Assembly: GCA_963791315.1 (NCBI GenBank)
Contig: CAWBRQ010000007.1
Span: 62,001-126,000 of the forward strand
Reading direction: 5' to 3'
Source: JACCZX01 sp963791315
Lineage (GTDB): Bacteria; Pseudomonadota; Gammaproteobacteria; Burkholderiales; Burkholderiaceae_F
DNA: 64,000 nt
Positions 10,052 to 18,612 of this stretch are shown in pieces; position 1 is the first letter of the stretch, and every line of letters begins with the position of its first letter. The position numbers and the translations under genes were made by a program. The notes under the pieces are model-generated. The model was not told the origin of the DNA. It made no database searches and was given only the letters and a program-made list of their open reading frames with translations.

Positions 10052-10588
10052 ATGGAAGTCTTTCACGGGACGACGATCGTCTCCGCGCGGCGTGGCAAGA
10101 AGGTCGCGATGGGCGGCGATGGCCAGGTCACTCTCGGCAACATCATCGTCAAGCAAGGCGCGAAAAAAGTGCGCCGGCTGCATCACGATCGGATCCTCGC
10201 GGGGTTTGCGGGGGCCACCGCCGATGCATTCACGTTGTTCGAGCGGTTTGACGCCAAGCTCGACAAGCACCAGGGCAACTTAATGCGCTCGGCCGTCGAG
10301 CTCGCCAAGGACTGGCGCACCGACCGCATCCTGCGCCGCCTGGAGGCCATGCTGGCCGTTGCTGACAGCGAAACGTCGCTGATCATCACCGGCACAGGTG
10401 ACGTGCTCGAGCCCGAGCTGGGTCTGATCTCGATCGGCTCCGGCGGCCCGTATGCGCACGCCGCGGCGCGCGCTTTGCTGGACAACACCGACCTGCCACC
10501 CAAAGAGTTGGTGAAAAAGGCGCTCGAGATCGCGGGCGATTTGTGCATCTATACGAACCAGAGCCATACCATCGAATCGATTGATTAG
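10052..10588 (+). CDS. hslV: ATP-dependent protease subunit HslV
   Basis: HslV is the threonine-type peptidase core of the HslUV (ClpYQ) protease that removes misfolded and regulatory proteins in the cytoplasm. The 178-residue product begins MEVFHGTTIVSARRGKKVA. Cleavage after Gly6 would expose the catalytic Thr, as in betaproteobacterial relatives that carry a six-residue propeptide. GGDGQVTLG and the GSGGPYAHAAARAL segment are typical. It is followed by hslU after an unusually long 137-base spacer with hairpins. Confidence 0.97.
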   Translation: MEVFHGTTIVSARRGKKVAMGGDGQVTLGNIIVKQGAKKVRRLHHDRILAGFAGATADAFTLFERFDAKLDKHQGNLMRSAVELAKDWRTDRILRRLEAMLAVADSETSLIITGTGDVLEPELGLISIGSGGPYAHAAARALLDNTDLPPKELVKKALEIAGDLCIYTNQSHTIESID

Positions 10589-10627
10589 GTGGCAAGCAGT
10601 GAACTTCCCCTTGTCTTTGTCCTGCGC

Positions 10628-10703
10628 GCGTACGCGCGGCCGCTCCGAAGGGAGCGCGCCTAACTAATCGCGACGAGTGCACGTGCGACCGCGCAGCGGT
10701 CGC
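10628..10703. repeat. Hairpin-rich spacer between hslV and hslU
   Basis: Two stems lie here: CGCTCC-GAA-GGGAGCG (about 10638-10653) and GCGACCGC-GCA-GCGGTCGC (10685-10703). Neither is followed by a run of T. The first resembles a segment at about 25049-25080 (GCGACCGCTCCGAACGCAGC), suggesting a dispersed small repeat. It could modulate the hslV:hslU ratio or be a neutral repeat. Confidence 0.5.
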
Positions 10704-10725
10704 GTACACGAGGAGCGCAGCTTCT

Positions 10726-12060
10726 ATGATGACCCCCAGAGAAATTGTTCACGAACTCAACAAACACATCGTCGGTCAGGATCGGGCGAAGCGTGCGGTC
10801 GCGGTCGCGTTGCGTAACCGCTGGCGCCGCCAGCAGGTGAGCGAGCCGCTGCGCTCGGAAATTACGCCGAAAAACATTCTGATGATCGGGCCGACCGGCG
10901 TCGGCAAGACCGAGATTGCGCGCCGGCTCGCGCGTCTGGCCGACGCGCCATTCATCAAGGTTGAAGCGACCAAGTTCACCGAAGTCGGCTACGTTGGCCG
11001 AGACGTCGATACCATTATTCGCGATCTCGTCGATATCTCGATCAAGCAAACACGCGAGTCAGAGACTAAGAAGGTTGCAACGCGAGCGCAGGACGCGGCC
11101 GAGGATCGCGTGCTCGACGTGCTGGTGCCGCCGGCGCGCGACGCCGGTTTTTCTGCCGGTAATCGCGACGAACATAACGCGACGCGTCAGAAATTTCGCA
11201 AGAAGCTGCGTGAAGGCGAACTCGACGACAAGGAAATCGAGATCGAGTTGGCGACGGCTTCCCCGTCGATGGAAGTGATGGCGCCGCCTGGAATGGAGGA
11301 GTTGACCCAGCAGATTCAGACTATGTTCTCGAATCTGGGCCGCGACCGCCGCAAGCCGCGCAAGCTGTCGGTCAAGGAAGCGCTGAAGCTGCTGGCCGAC
11401 GAGGAAGCTTCGCGGATGGTCAACGACGAGGAATTGAAGACACGCGCAATTGCGAATGCCGAGTCCAACGGCATCGTGTTTCTCGATGAGATCGACAAGA
11501 TTGCATCGCGCTCCGAGCTGCAGGGTGCCGACGTGTCGCGTCAGGGTGTGCAGCGCGACTTGCTGCCGCTGGTCGAGGGCACGACGGTCAACACCAAGTA
11601 CGGCATGGTGAAGACCGATCACATCCTGTTCATCGCGTCGGGTGCCTTTCATCTGGCCAAACCGTCGGATTTGATCCCTGAGCTTCAGGGCCGCTTTCCG
11701 ATCCGGGTCGAGCTCGATTCGCTGACGGTCGATGATTTCGAGCGCATCTTGAAGACGACCGATGCTAGCTTGACGCAGCAGTACGAAGCGCTTTTGGCGA
11801 CCGATGGGTGCGCGCTGCAATTTACCGCTGACGGCATCCACCGGCTCGCCGAAATCGCACACCAGGTCAACAACACGACCGAAAATATCGGCGCACGCAG
11901 GCTTTACACGGTGCTCGAAAAGCTGCTCGAAGAAGTGTCGTTTGGCGCCGGTAGCCAAGTAAGCGGCGAAGCGCAAGAGGTGATCATCGACGCAGCGTAT
12001 GTCGATGCTAAATTGGCCGATCTCGCGCACGACGAAGACCTTGCGCGCTATGTCTTGTAG
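10726..12060 (+). CDS. hslU: ATP-dependent protease ATPase subunit HslU
   Basis: HslU is the AAA+ unfoldase hexamer that feeds substrates to HslV. The 444-residue product starts MMTPREIVHELNKHIVGQDRAK, carries Walker A GPTGVGKTEIARRLA (about residues 60-74), the pore-loop region TEVGYVGRDV, a central I-domain (about 110-230), Walker B IVFLDEIDKI, and the sensor/arginine-finger segment ELQGRFPIRVEL. The length matches the family. The start has GAGGAGCGCAG upstream. Confidence 0.97.
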   Translation: MMTPREIVHELNKHIVGQDRAKRAVAVALRNRWRRQQVSEPLRSEITPKNILMIGPTGVGKTEIARRLARLADAPFIKVEATKFTEVGYVGRDVDTIIRDLVDISIKQTRESETKKVATRAQDAAEDRVLDVLVPPARDAGFSAGNRDEHNATRQKFRKKLREGELDDKEIEIELATASPSMEVMAPPGMEELTQQIQTMFSNLGRDRRKPRKLSVKEALKLLADEEASRMVNDEELKTRAIANAESNGIVFLDEIDKIASRSELQGADVSRQGVQRDLLPLVEGTTVNTKYGMVKTDHILFIASGAFHLAKPSDLIPELQGRFPIRVELDSLTVDDFERILKTTDASLTQQYEALLATDGCALQFTADGIHRLAEIAHQVNNTTENIGARRLYTVLEKLLEEVSFGAGSQVSGEAQEVIIDAAYVDAKLADLAHDEDLARYVL

Positions 12061-12079
12061 TCATGCAGGCTAGTCTCGG

Positions 12080-12523
12080 ATGGCAATGAAACGATGGGCA
12101 ATCGCGGCGGTGATGGCGATGTCGCTAGTAGCGAATGCGCAGCGCAGCGCGGACCTCGAGGTCAAGTCCGCGTGGGCGAGACCGACGGTTGCCGGGCAGA
12201 TGGGCACCGGCGCCTTCATGCAACTCACGTCGCGCGATGGCGCCCGGCTTCTGGGCGCGTCGAGCGACATAGCCGGTGTCGTGGAGATTCACGAGATGGC
12301 AATGGAAGGCAACGTGATGCGCATGCGCCCGATTCGCACTCTCGAGCTGCCGCCGGGCGGAACCGTCGAACTAAAGCCGGGCGGGTATCACATGATGTTG
12401 ATGGATTTGAAGCGTCCACTCGCCGTTGGCGAAAAGATCAAGGTCGAGTTGCGGCTCGAAACCCGCGACAAGAAGCTTGTCACGCAGCCGATCGAAGTTG
12501 AAGTTCGGCCGCGCGCACCCTAA
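12080..12523 (+). CDS. PCu(A)C-type periplasmic copper chaperone
   Basis: The 147-residue protein has a Sec signal peptide (RWAIAAVMAMSLVANAQ) and a cupredoxin-like domain. The copper-binding pattern of the family is visible as HEMAMEGNVMRM and, about 38 residues after its first His, YHMMLM. PCu(A)C proteins deliver Cu(I) to the CuA or CuB site of cytochrome c oxidase, together with SCO proteins. An SCO gene and a full oxidase cluster lie further along this window. It follows hslU by 19 bases and may be co-transcribed. Confidence 0.88.
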   Translation: MAMKRWAIAAVMAMSLVANAQRSADLEVKSAWARPTVAGQMGTGAFMQLTSRDGARLLGASSDIAGVVEIHEMAMEGNVMRMRPIRTLELPPGGTVELKPGGYHMMLMDLKRPLAVGEKIKVELRLETRDKKLVTQPIEVEVRPRAP

Positions 12524-12556
12524 CGACATTCATTAGCGAGTAACGCGCGTTGTAAG

Positions 12557-13471
12557 ATGCGCGCGCCCATGGACACGGCAACAGTCGACACCGCGCTGAT
12601 CGCCCCGCAGCTAAAAGCTGAAATTCTGTCCGAGGCGCTTCCGTATATCCGGCGTTTTCACGGCAAGACCATCGTCGTCAAGTACGGCGGCAACGCGATG
12701 GTTGATCAGAACTTGAAAGAAGCATTCGCGCACGACGTCGTGCTGTTGAAGCTGGTGGGCATGAATCCAGTCGTCGTGCACGGTGGCGGTCCTCAGATAG
12801 ATGAGGCGCTGGAACGGGTAGGAAAGAAATCGAGCTTCATACAAGGCATGCGTGTCACCGACGCCGAGACGATGGAGGTTGTCGAGTGGGTGTTAGCAGG
12901 CGAGATACAGGGCGAGTTGGTCACTCTGATCAACCGCTTCGGCGGCCAGGCGGTGGGCTTGACCGGCAAGGACGGGGGTTTGATTCGGGCGCGCAGGCTG
13001 CGCCTACCCGATATGGTCGATCCATCGAAAAGTCATGACCTGGGACACGTCGGTGAAATCGAAGCGATCAACCCGGCGGTCGTTAAGGCGCTCCAGGACG
13101 ATGCGTTCATCCCGGTGATCTCTCCTATTGGCTTTGGCAGCGATGACTTGACGTACAACATCAACGCCGACGTCGTAGCCGGCAAGATCGCCGAGATTCT
13201 GAAGGCGGAAAAGCTGGTGATGCTGACCAACACGCCTGGCGTGCTCGACAAAGGCGGCAAGCTGTTAACTGGACTTTCTGCGCGCGAGATTGATGACCTG
13301 TTCGCTGACGGTACGATTTCCGGCGGCATGCTGCCGAAGCTTTCGTCTGCGCTCGAAGCCGCCAAGAGCGGCGTCAATGCGGTCCACATCATCGACGGCA
13401 GGGTTGATCATTGCCTGCTGTTAGAGATCCTTACCGACCAGGGCGTCGGCACAATGATCAAGTCGCATTGA
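12557..13471 (+). CDS. argB: Acetylglutamate kinase
   Basis: ArgB phosphorylates N-acetyl-L-glutamate, the second step of arginine synthesis. The 304-residue protein shows the lysine/glycine-rich nucleotide loop KTIVVKYGGNAM, the substrate loop VVHGGGPQIDEAL, and GGMLPKLSSALEAAKSGV near the C-terminus. An alternative ATG at 12569 (MDTATVD) is equally plausible because neither start has a strong ribosome site. The C-terminus VGTMIKSH is complete. Confidence 0.96.
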   Translation: MRAPMDTATVDTALIAPQLKAEILSEALPYIRRFHGKTIVVKYGGNAMVDQNLKEAFAHDVVLLKLVGMNPVVVHGGGPQIDEALERVGKKSSFIQGMRVTDAETMEVVEWVLAGEIQGELVTLINRFGGQAVGLTGKDGGLIRARRLRLPDMVDPSKSHDLGHVGEIEAINPAVVKALQDDAFIPVISPIGFGSDDLTYNINADVVAGKIAEILKAEKLVMLTNTPGVLDKGGKLLTGLSAREIDDLFADGTISGGMLPKLSSALEAAKSGVNAVHIIDGRVDHCLLLEILTDQGVGTMIKSH

Positions 13472-13496
13472 TTAAGTTGTACTGAGCGGAGTTCTC

Positions 13497-15347
13497 ATGG
13501 CTGATCGTCCAGGCTTCTTCCGTCGCTTCTTCGGCGGTCTTTGGAGCTTTCTCAATTTCACTCGGCAGTTGATTTTCAACGTGCTTTTCTTCGCGATCGT
13601 CGCACTGTTGCTGGTGGCGTGGTTTGCAGGGGACGGGCCAGCTGCGGTTGGACCTGACACGGCGCTAGTCCTCAACCTGCAGGGCGAAATCGTCGAGGAA
13701 TACACGATCGGCCCACGGGAAGCGGCTATCACCGAGGCGCTCGGCGAGCAGCGTTTTGAAACGCGCGTGCGAGACGTCCTGGCCGCGATTGACGCCGCCG
13801 CCAAGGACCCGAAGATCACACGTGCTGTTCTGGTGCTGGATGAGATGCGCGGCGCGGGCATCGCAACGCTGCGGGAGATCGGTGCCGCGCTAGAGCGCTT
13901 CAAGGCAAGCGGCAAGCCGGTGTATGCGTGGGGCGAGAATTACGGCCAGGGTCAGTACTACCTTGCGGCGCATGCCAACGAGTTGTATCTGCATCCGGCG
14001 GGCGCCCTGGGTGTGCGCGGCCTCGAGGGCACGCGCGGTTACTACAAGACGTTGCTCGACAAGCTCGGCGTGAAGGTGAACTCATTTCAGGCGGGGCGCT
14101 ACAAGAGTTTTTCGGAGCCGTTTACGCGCACCGCGGCAACGCCCGAGGCCAAGGAAGCCGATACGTTGCTTCTAAACGGTCTTTGGTCCACGTGGACAGA
14201 TGATGTCGAGCGTGTACGCAAGCTGAAGCCGGGAACTATCGGCGTGGTAATCGCGGATCTGCCGCAGCGGCTGGCGGCTGCCGAAGGAGACATCGCACGG
14301 CTGGCGCTAAACGAGAAGCTGGTTGACGGACTGAAAACGCGCGACCAGTTTCGTGCGCAGTTGCTTCAAACCGGCGCGCCGCGCAGCGCCGAAGACGGCG
14401 AAACGTTCCGCCAGGTTTCGCTGTATTCATATGCGCGCCGCCACCGGCAGCCGCTGGGCGGCGATGCAGTCGGCGTTATCGTCGCGCAGGGCGAAATCAT
14501 CAACGGTGACGCGCAGCAGGGTCGTATCGGAGCGCGCACGATGGTCGAGCTGATTCAGCGCGCGCGGCAGGACGACGACATCAAAGCAGTAGTGTTGCGT
14601 ATCGATTCTCCGGGCGGACTGGTCCAAGCCTCCGAGCTCATTCGTGAACAGCTCGAGCTGACGCGCAAGGCCGGCAAGCCGGTCGTGGCTTCGATGGGTG
14701 ACGTCGCCGCGTCGGGCGGGTATTGGATCGCGATGGGTGCCGACGAAGTGATTGCCGATGCCGCCACGATTACTGGATCGATCGGTGTGTTCGGATTGTT
14801 GCCGACCTTCGAGGGGACGATGGAGAAGCTCGGCGTCAATATCGACGGCGTGTCGACGACGTGGCTGGCAGGGGCGACCGACCTACGTCGCCCAGTCGAC
14901 AAGCGGCTGGCGCAAACACTCGAGCTGGTGGTCAATTCGAACTATCGCGAGTTCATCGGCCTGGTCGCCGAACGTCGCAACTCGACGCCGGAAAAGATCA
15001 ACGAGGTCGCGCAGGGCCGAGTCTGGACCGGCGCGCAGGCGAAAGAACGCGGACTGGTCGACTCTCTTGGCGGAATCGACGTCGCGATAAAAAGCGCAGC
15101 CCGGCGCGCCAATCTGGGTGAATCGTATCGGCTCGAGTATGTCGAGCCCGAGCCGCGCGGACTCAACCGCTATCTCTCGCTGTTCTTCGGCCGAATCACG
15201 GCCGCGGTAAGAAGCGGACTTGGAATCGACGGGATACTCGGCCTGGACAAAGGCAGTGGTGCGGTCAAGCGCGACCTCGAGCTGCTCTTCGGCGCGCGCG
15301 AAAATCCACTGGCTGGCATCTCGTACTGCTTCTGTAACTTCCGCTAA
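13497..15347 (+). CDS. sppA: Signal peptide peptidase SppA, long form
   Basis: SppA is a membrane-bound serine/lysine protease that degrades leftover signal peptides. The 616-residue product has one N-terminal membrane segment (about residues 24-44) and two tandem S49 domains, as in the E. coli 67-kDa type. The general-base lysine is K203 in GRYKSFSEPFT and the nucleophile serine is S406 in DVAASGGYW, matching the expected spacing of about 200 residues. It is followed by a strong inverted-repeat structure overlapping its stop codon. Confidence 0.93.
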   Translation: MADRPGFFRRFFGGLWSFLNFTRQLIFNVLFFAIVALLLVAWFAGDGPAAVGPDTALVLNLQGEIVEEYTIGPREAAITEALGEQRFETRVRDVLAAIDAAAKDPKITRAVLVLDEMRGAGIATLREIGAALERFKASGKPVYAWGENYGQGQYYLAAHANELYLHPAGALGVRGLEGTRGYYKTLLDKLGVKVNSFQAGRYKSFSEPFTRTAATPEAKEADTLLLNGLWSTWTDDVERVRKLKPGTIGVVIADLPQRLAAAEGDIARLALNEKLVDGLKTRDQFRAQLLQTGAPRSAEDGETFRQVSLYSYARRHRQPLGGDAVGVIVAQGEIINGDAQQGRIGARTMVELIQRARQDDDIKAVVLRIDSPGGLVQASELIREQLELTRKAGKPVVASMGDVAASGGYWIAMGADEVIADAATITGSIGVFGLLPTFEGTMEKLGVNIDGVSTTWLAGATDLRRPVDKRLAQTLELVVNSNYREFIGLVAERRNSTPEKINEVAQGRVWTGAQAKERGLVDSLGGIDVAIKSAARRANLGESYRLEYVEPEPRGLNRYLSLFFGRITAAVRSGLGIDGILGLDKGSGAVKRDLELLFGARENPLAGISYCFCNFR

Positions 15348-15402
15348 AGGGCGCTTTTAAAGCGATCATCCGGGCCGAGATTCCGGCCCAGTTCCGCCCT
15401 TT
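15346..15402 (+). terminator. Two-level hairpin after sppA
   Basis: AAAGGGCG (15346-15353) and CGCCCTTT (15395-15402) are perfect complements enclosing an inner stem GGGCCG-AGATTC-CGGCCC (about 15372-15389). The outer arm overlaps the sppA stop codon. The T-run is short (three), so termination efficiency is uncertain, but the position between sppA and slmA fits a terminator. Confidence 0.55.
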
Positions 15403-15520
15403 GGCTGAGCGTGAAAGTGTTCGCAGGCGCGGGTTTCTAAGATAGTATGCCTTCACGTCGGCCACTGGCTGACCGGTTGTTCCCCACTTCTGACTGTTCA
15501 ACCTCAGGCGACGGGTCGTC

Positions 15521-16114
15521 ATGGACATCCCTACGCAAGGATCGCGTAAGCCCGGTGCCCGCAAGCTGCAAATCCTGCAGATGCTCGCCTCGATGCTCGA
15601 GGAACCCAAGGGTGAAAAAGTTACTACCGCGGCGCTAGCGGCGCGGCTCGATGTGTCCGAGGCGGCCTTATACCGGCACTTCGCCAGCAAGGCTCAGATG
15701 TTTGAAGGCCTGATCGAGTTCATCGAAACCACGATTTTCGGCCTGATCAACAAAATCAGCACCGAGGAACCGTCGGGTCTGAAGCAAGTGCGGGCGATGG
15801 TCAGCATGCTGCTCGACTTTGCTCAGACCAACCGCGGCATGACACGAGTGCTGATCGGCGATGCGCTCGTCAATGAAAACGAGCGTTTGCAGGAGCGGAT
15901 GAATCAATTGTTCGAGCGCATCGAAGCGTCGATCAAGCAAAGCTTCAAGGTGGCGGTCGGCGATAAGGAGTTACCGGAATCGTTTGACGCAAGCGCGCGC
16001 GCCGCGCTGGTGCTGGCTTTTGTCCTCGGCTGCTGGCACCGATTCGCGAAGAGCGGCTTTCGCAAAGCGCCTGGCGAGGCACTCGAAGTTCAGATGCCGG
16101 CGCTCGTAGGCTAG
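15521..16114 (+). CDS. slmA: Nucleoid occlusion factor SlmA (TetR family)
   Basis: SlmA binds specific chromosomal sites and blocks FtsZ assembly over the nucleoid. The 197-residue protein has the TetR helix-turn-helix at about residues 35-60 (VTTAALAARLDVSEAALYRHFASKAQMFEGL) and the characteristic tail WHRFAKSGFRKAP. Placement close to argB agrees with related genomes. It is convergent with and directly abuts the moeB-type gene. Confidence 0.88.
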   Translation: MDIPTQGSRKPGARKLQILQMLASMLEEPKGEKVTTAALAARLDVSEAALYRHFASKAQMFEGLIEFIETTIFGLINKISTEEPSGLKQVRAMVSMLLDFAQTNRGMTRVLIGDALVNENERLQERMNQLFERIEASIKQSFKVAVGDKELPESFDASARAALVLAFVLGCWHRFAKSGFRKAPGEALEVQMPALVG

Positions 16115-16876
16115 TCAACGGCTGCGACACACCGGGCAACCGGGATCGCGCGTGACGCGCACCGTGTGCCATCGCATCGTCAAGGCGTCGAGCATCGCGA
16201 GCTGGCCGTGCAGCGTCGCATCGATGCCAGCCGCAAGCTTTAGCGCCTCGCCGGCCTGCATTGTTCCGATCATGCCCGTCAGTGGCGCGAACACGCCCAT
16301 CGTCGAACACAGTTCGTCCCCTCCCTCGCCTGGGGGAAACAGGCACGCGTAACACGGCGAGTCGTCAGCCCGTAGGTCGAACACCGCGAGCTGACCATCG
16401 AACCGGATCGCAGCGCCGGAGACCAGCGGCTTGCGGTGGACGACACACGCGCGATTGGTCGCATGGCGCGTTGCGAAGTTATCTGAGCAATCGAGAACAA
16501 TCGTGGCGTGTTTTACCAACTCGTCGAGCGCATCGGCGTCGACGCGTCGCGCGACGGGTGTTACCTCAACCTCCGGGTTGATAGCTTGCAACGCGACTTG
16601 CCCGGAATGAGCCTTCAGTGTTCCGACCCGCTCGGTCGTGTGCAGAATCTGGCGCTGCAGATTGGTTAGATCGACCGCGTCGCCGTCGACCAGTGCGATC
16701 GACGCCACTCCGGCCGAAGCGAGGTAGAACGCGGCGGGCGACCCCAGCCCCCCGGCCCCAATGATGAGCATTCGGGCTGTCCGAATCTTCTGCTGACCTT
16801 CGATGCCGATCTCGTTCAGCAGAATATGGCGCGAGTAGCGCAGCAGCTGGCTATCGATTAATTGAGCATCGGTCAT
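16115..16876 (-). CDS. moeB: MoeB/ThiF/HesA-family sulfur-carrier adenylyltransferase
   Basis: This E1-like enzyme adenylates the C-terminus of a ubiquitin-like sulfur carrier (MoaD or ThiS) for molybdopterin or thiamine synthesis. Visible are the nucleotide loop IIGAGGLGSPAAFYLASAGV, DLTNLQRQILH with the catalytic Arg, and two zinc CxxC pairs (CYAC about residue 170, CPVC at the end). The usual active-site cysteine position is not obvious. The ATG at 16874-16876 is preferred over a TTG two codons upstream. A terminator hairpin ends a few bases before this start, so there is no normal ribosome site. MoeB and ThiF cannot be separated by sequence alone. Confidence 0.85.
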   Translation of the reverse strand: MTDAQLIDSQLLRYSRHILLNEIGIEGQQKIRTARMLIIGAGGLGSPAAFYLASAGVASIALVDGDAVDLTNLQRQILHTTERVGTLKAHSGQVALQAINPEVEVTPVARRVDADALDELVKHATIVLDCSDNFATRHATNRACVVHRKPLVSGAAIRFDGQLAVFDLRADDSPCYACLFPPGEGGDELCSTMGVFAPLTGMIGTMQAGEALKLAAGIDATLHGQLAMLDALTMRWHTVRVTRDPGCPVCRSR

Positions 16877-16905
16877 AAACAAAAACGGGCCGCAGCGCGG
16901 CCCGT
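16877..16905 (-). terminator. Rho-independent terminator after ctpA, abutting the moeB start codon
   Basis: On the minus strand ACGGGCCGC-GCT-GCGGCCCGT is a perfect 9-bp stem followed by TTTTGTTT and then the ATG of moeB. It is a textbook terminator for ctpA, but its T-tract runs to the start codon of the next gene in the same direction, so moeB would be made only by readthrough or from a leaderless transcript. Confidence 0.85.
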
Positions 16906-16924
16906 AGTTTTGTCTCTTGCTTCT

Positions 16925-18397
16925 TTAGCGCGCAGGTGCCGTGTTGGTGGTCGCGACACTGTCAGGTTTCGGCTTGGCAATCTCGACCGGCTTACCCTTC
17001 AGATGATTGATCGCCTGCAGCAGTTGGTAATCCTCCGGCGCGCCCCAGTCGTAACGCTTCGGCGATACCGATTTGCCGTCGATTGGCTTGACTGCCGCTG
17101 TCGATGGAGTGGCCGAGCCGCGCGGAGCCGAGGCACCGGGAACTGTCGCAGCGCGGGTCGCGTCTTCGACCTTCGCATTTTCCAGATGCCGGACAAGATC
17201 CGCTTCGCGCACGTTAAACCCGGCAAAGTTGCCTTCCGGTGTGTCTTCGACAAGGAAGTCAGGAACGATGCCCTTGGCCTGAATCGAGCGCCCCTTGGGC
17301 GTGTAGTAACGCGCAGTGGTGAGCTTGATTGCCGCCGGGCTGTCACCATCGACGCGTAGCGGAATGATGGTTTGCACCGAGCCTTTGCCGAACGTCTGCG
17401 TGCCGAGCACGACCGCGCGCTTGTGGTCCTGCAGAGCGCCTGCGACGATTTCGGACGCCGACGCCGAGGCACCATTGACCAGCACGATCAGCGGCACGGT
17501 CTTGGCCTGCGGCGGCAGTTTCGAAAGAATGTCTTCACCGCGCCCGCGCAGATAGTCTTCGGGGGCCGCGACAAACTTCCGGCGCGCATCGTCGGTGCGG
17601 CCATCGGTTGAAACGACCAGCGCTTTCGCCGGCAAGAACGCCGCCGACACGCCTACCGCCGAGTGCAACAGACCACCTGGATCGTTGCGAATATCGAGTA
17701 CCAGCCCCTTTAGCGGGCCCTGCTTGTACAGGTCGTTGACGTGCTTCACGAGGTCGTCAACCGTTTTTTCCTTGAACTGCGAAACGCGAATGAAGCCGTA
17801 ACCCGGCTCGATCATCTTCGATTTCACCGACTGCACGCGAATCACATCGCGCACGAGCTTGAACTCGAGCGGCTTGTCCTCGCCCTTGCGCGCGATGATC
17901 AGAGTAATAGGCGTCCGCGGCTTGCCGCGCATCAGCTTGACCGCTTCCGGTAACGTCAGACCGCGTGTGACCTTGTCGTCTATCTTGATAATCAGGTCGC
18001 CGGCCTTGATCCCTGCGCGCGCCGCCGGTGTGTCATCTATCGGCGCGATTACCTTGATGATCCCTTCGTCGGCACCCACTTCGATACCCAGGCCGCCGAA
18101 CTCGCCCTGAATGTCGCTTTGCATATCTTTGAAAGCGTCGGCGTCCAGGTAGGCCGAGTGCGGATCAAGCCCGGCCAGCATGCCCGAGATCGCCTCGTGC
18201 ATTAGTTTCTTATCGTCGACAGGCTCGACGTAGTTGGCCTTTACCGCACCGAATACGTCGGTGAAGGCGCGAATTTCTTCCAGTGGGATCGGTCCGCGAG
18301 TGTCGCGGAACGCGTAGGCGGAGATGCCTACGCTAACCAGAACACCGGCGACTGCGCCGACTCCGATGAGTGCGAAACTACGAGCCCTGCCAGCCAT
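16925..18397 (-). CDS. ctpA: C-terminal processing peptidase (S41A)
   Basis: CtpA is a periplasmic serine/lysine protease anchored or exported by an N-terminal segment (about residues 8-28). The 490-residue protein contains a PDZ domain (about 95-180) and the S41 catalytic domain with the nucleophile S313 in NGASASASE and the lysine K338 in TFGKGSVQ, 25 residues apart as expected. The tail beyond about residue 425 is low-complexity (Pro/Ala/Ser). In relatives an envC-type murein hydrolase activator sits between gpmA and ctpA; here only 215 bases separate them. Confidence 0.93.
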   Translation of the reverse strand: MAGRARSFALIGVGAVAGVLVSVGISAYAFRDTRGPIPLEEIRAFTDVFGAVKANYVEPVDDKKLMHEAISGMLAGLDPHSAYLDADAFKDMQSDIQGEFGGLGIEVGADEGIIKVIAPIDDTPAARAGIKAGDLIIKIDDKVTRGLTLPEAVKLMRGKPRTPITLIIARKGEDKPLEFKLVRDVIRVQSVKSKMIEPGYGFIRVSQFKEKTVDDLVKHVNDLYKQGPLKGLVLDIRNDPGGLLHSAVGVSAAFLPAKALVVSTDGRTDDARRKFVAAPEDYLRGRGEDILSKLPPQAKTVPLIVLVNGASASASEIVAGALQDHKRAVVLGTQTFGKGSVQTIIPLRVDGDSPAAIKLTTARYYTPKGRSIQAKGIVPDFLVEDTPEGNFAGFNVREADLVRHLENAKVEDATRAATVPGASAPRGSATPSTAAVKPIDGKSVSPKRYDWGAPEDYQLLQAINHLKGKPVEIAKPKPDSVATTNTAPAR

Positions 18398-18502
18398 GCC
18401 ACCCCCAAATACGACGTTTGTCGCTTAGTTCGTCAACGAGACACTAGCGCGCTGCAAACTGCCCGAGCGAAGCAAATGGCCGCTCTTGCAAACCCACTTC
18501 AA

Positions 18503-18529
18503 AGTATAGGCTCGCATCAACGATTGCAA
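18503..18529 (-). promoter_or_regulatory. Possible sigma-70 promoter for ctpA
   Basis: On the minus strand TTGCAA (18524-18529), a short 15-base gap and TATACT (18503-18508) lie about 105 bases upstream of the ctpA start codon. The -10 is good; the spacing is short. Confidence 0.4.
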
Positions 18530-18612
18530 CCGTCATGCCGATCGCCTAACCGTGTATCGGACAACAACTGATCAGCTTACGTTCCGCCCCGCCGGAAGCG
18601 TCTAGCGCAGTG

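Noticed and set aside
11059..12030. 323-codon open frame antisense to hslU
   Set aside because: HslU is unmistakable on the plus strand; the antisense product has no domain or ribosome site.
12094..12501. 135-codon frame over the PCu(A)C gene
   Set aside because: Out of phase with a protein that has a signal peptide and complete copper motif.
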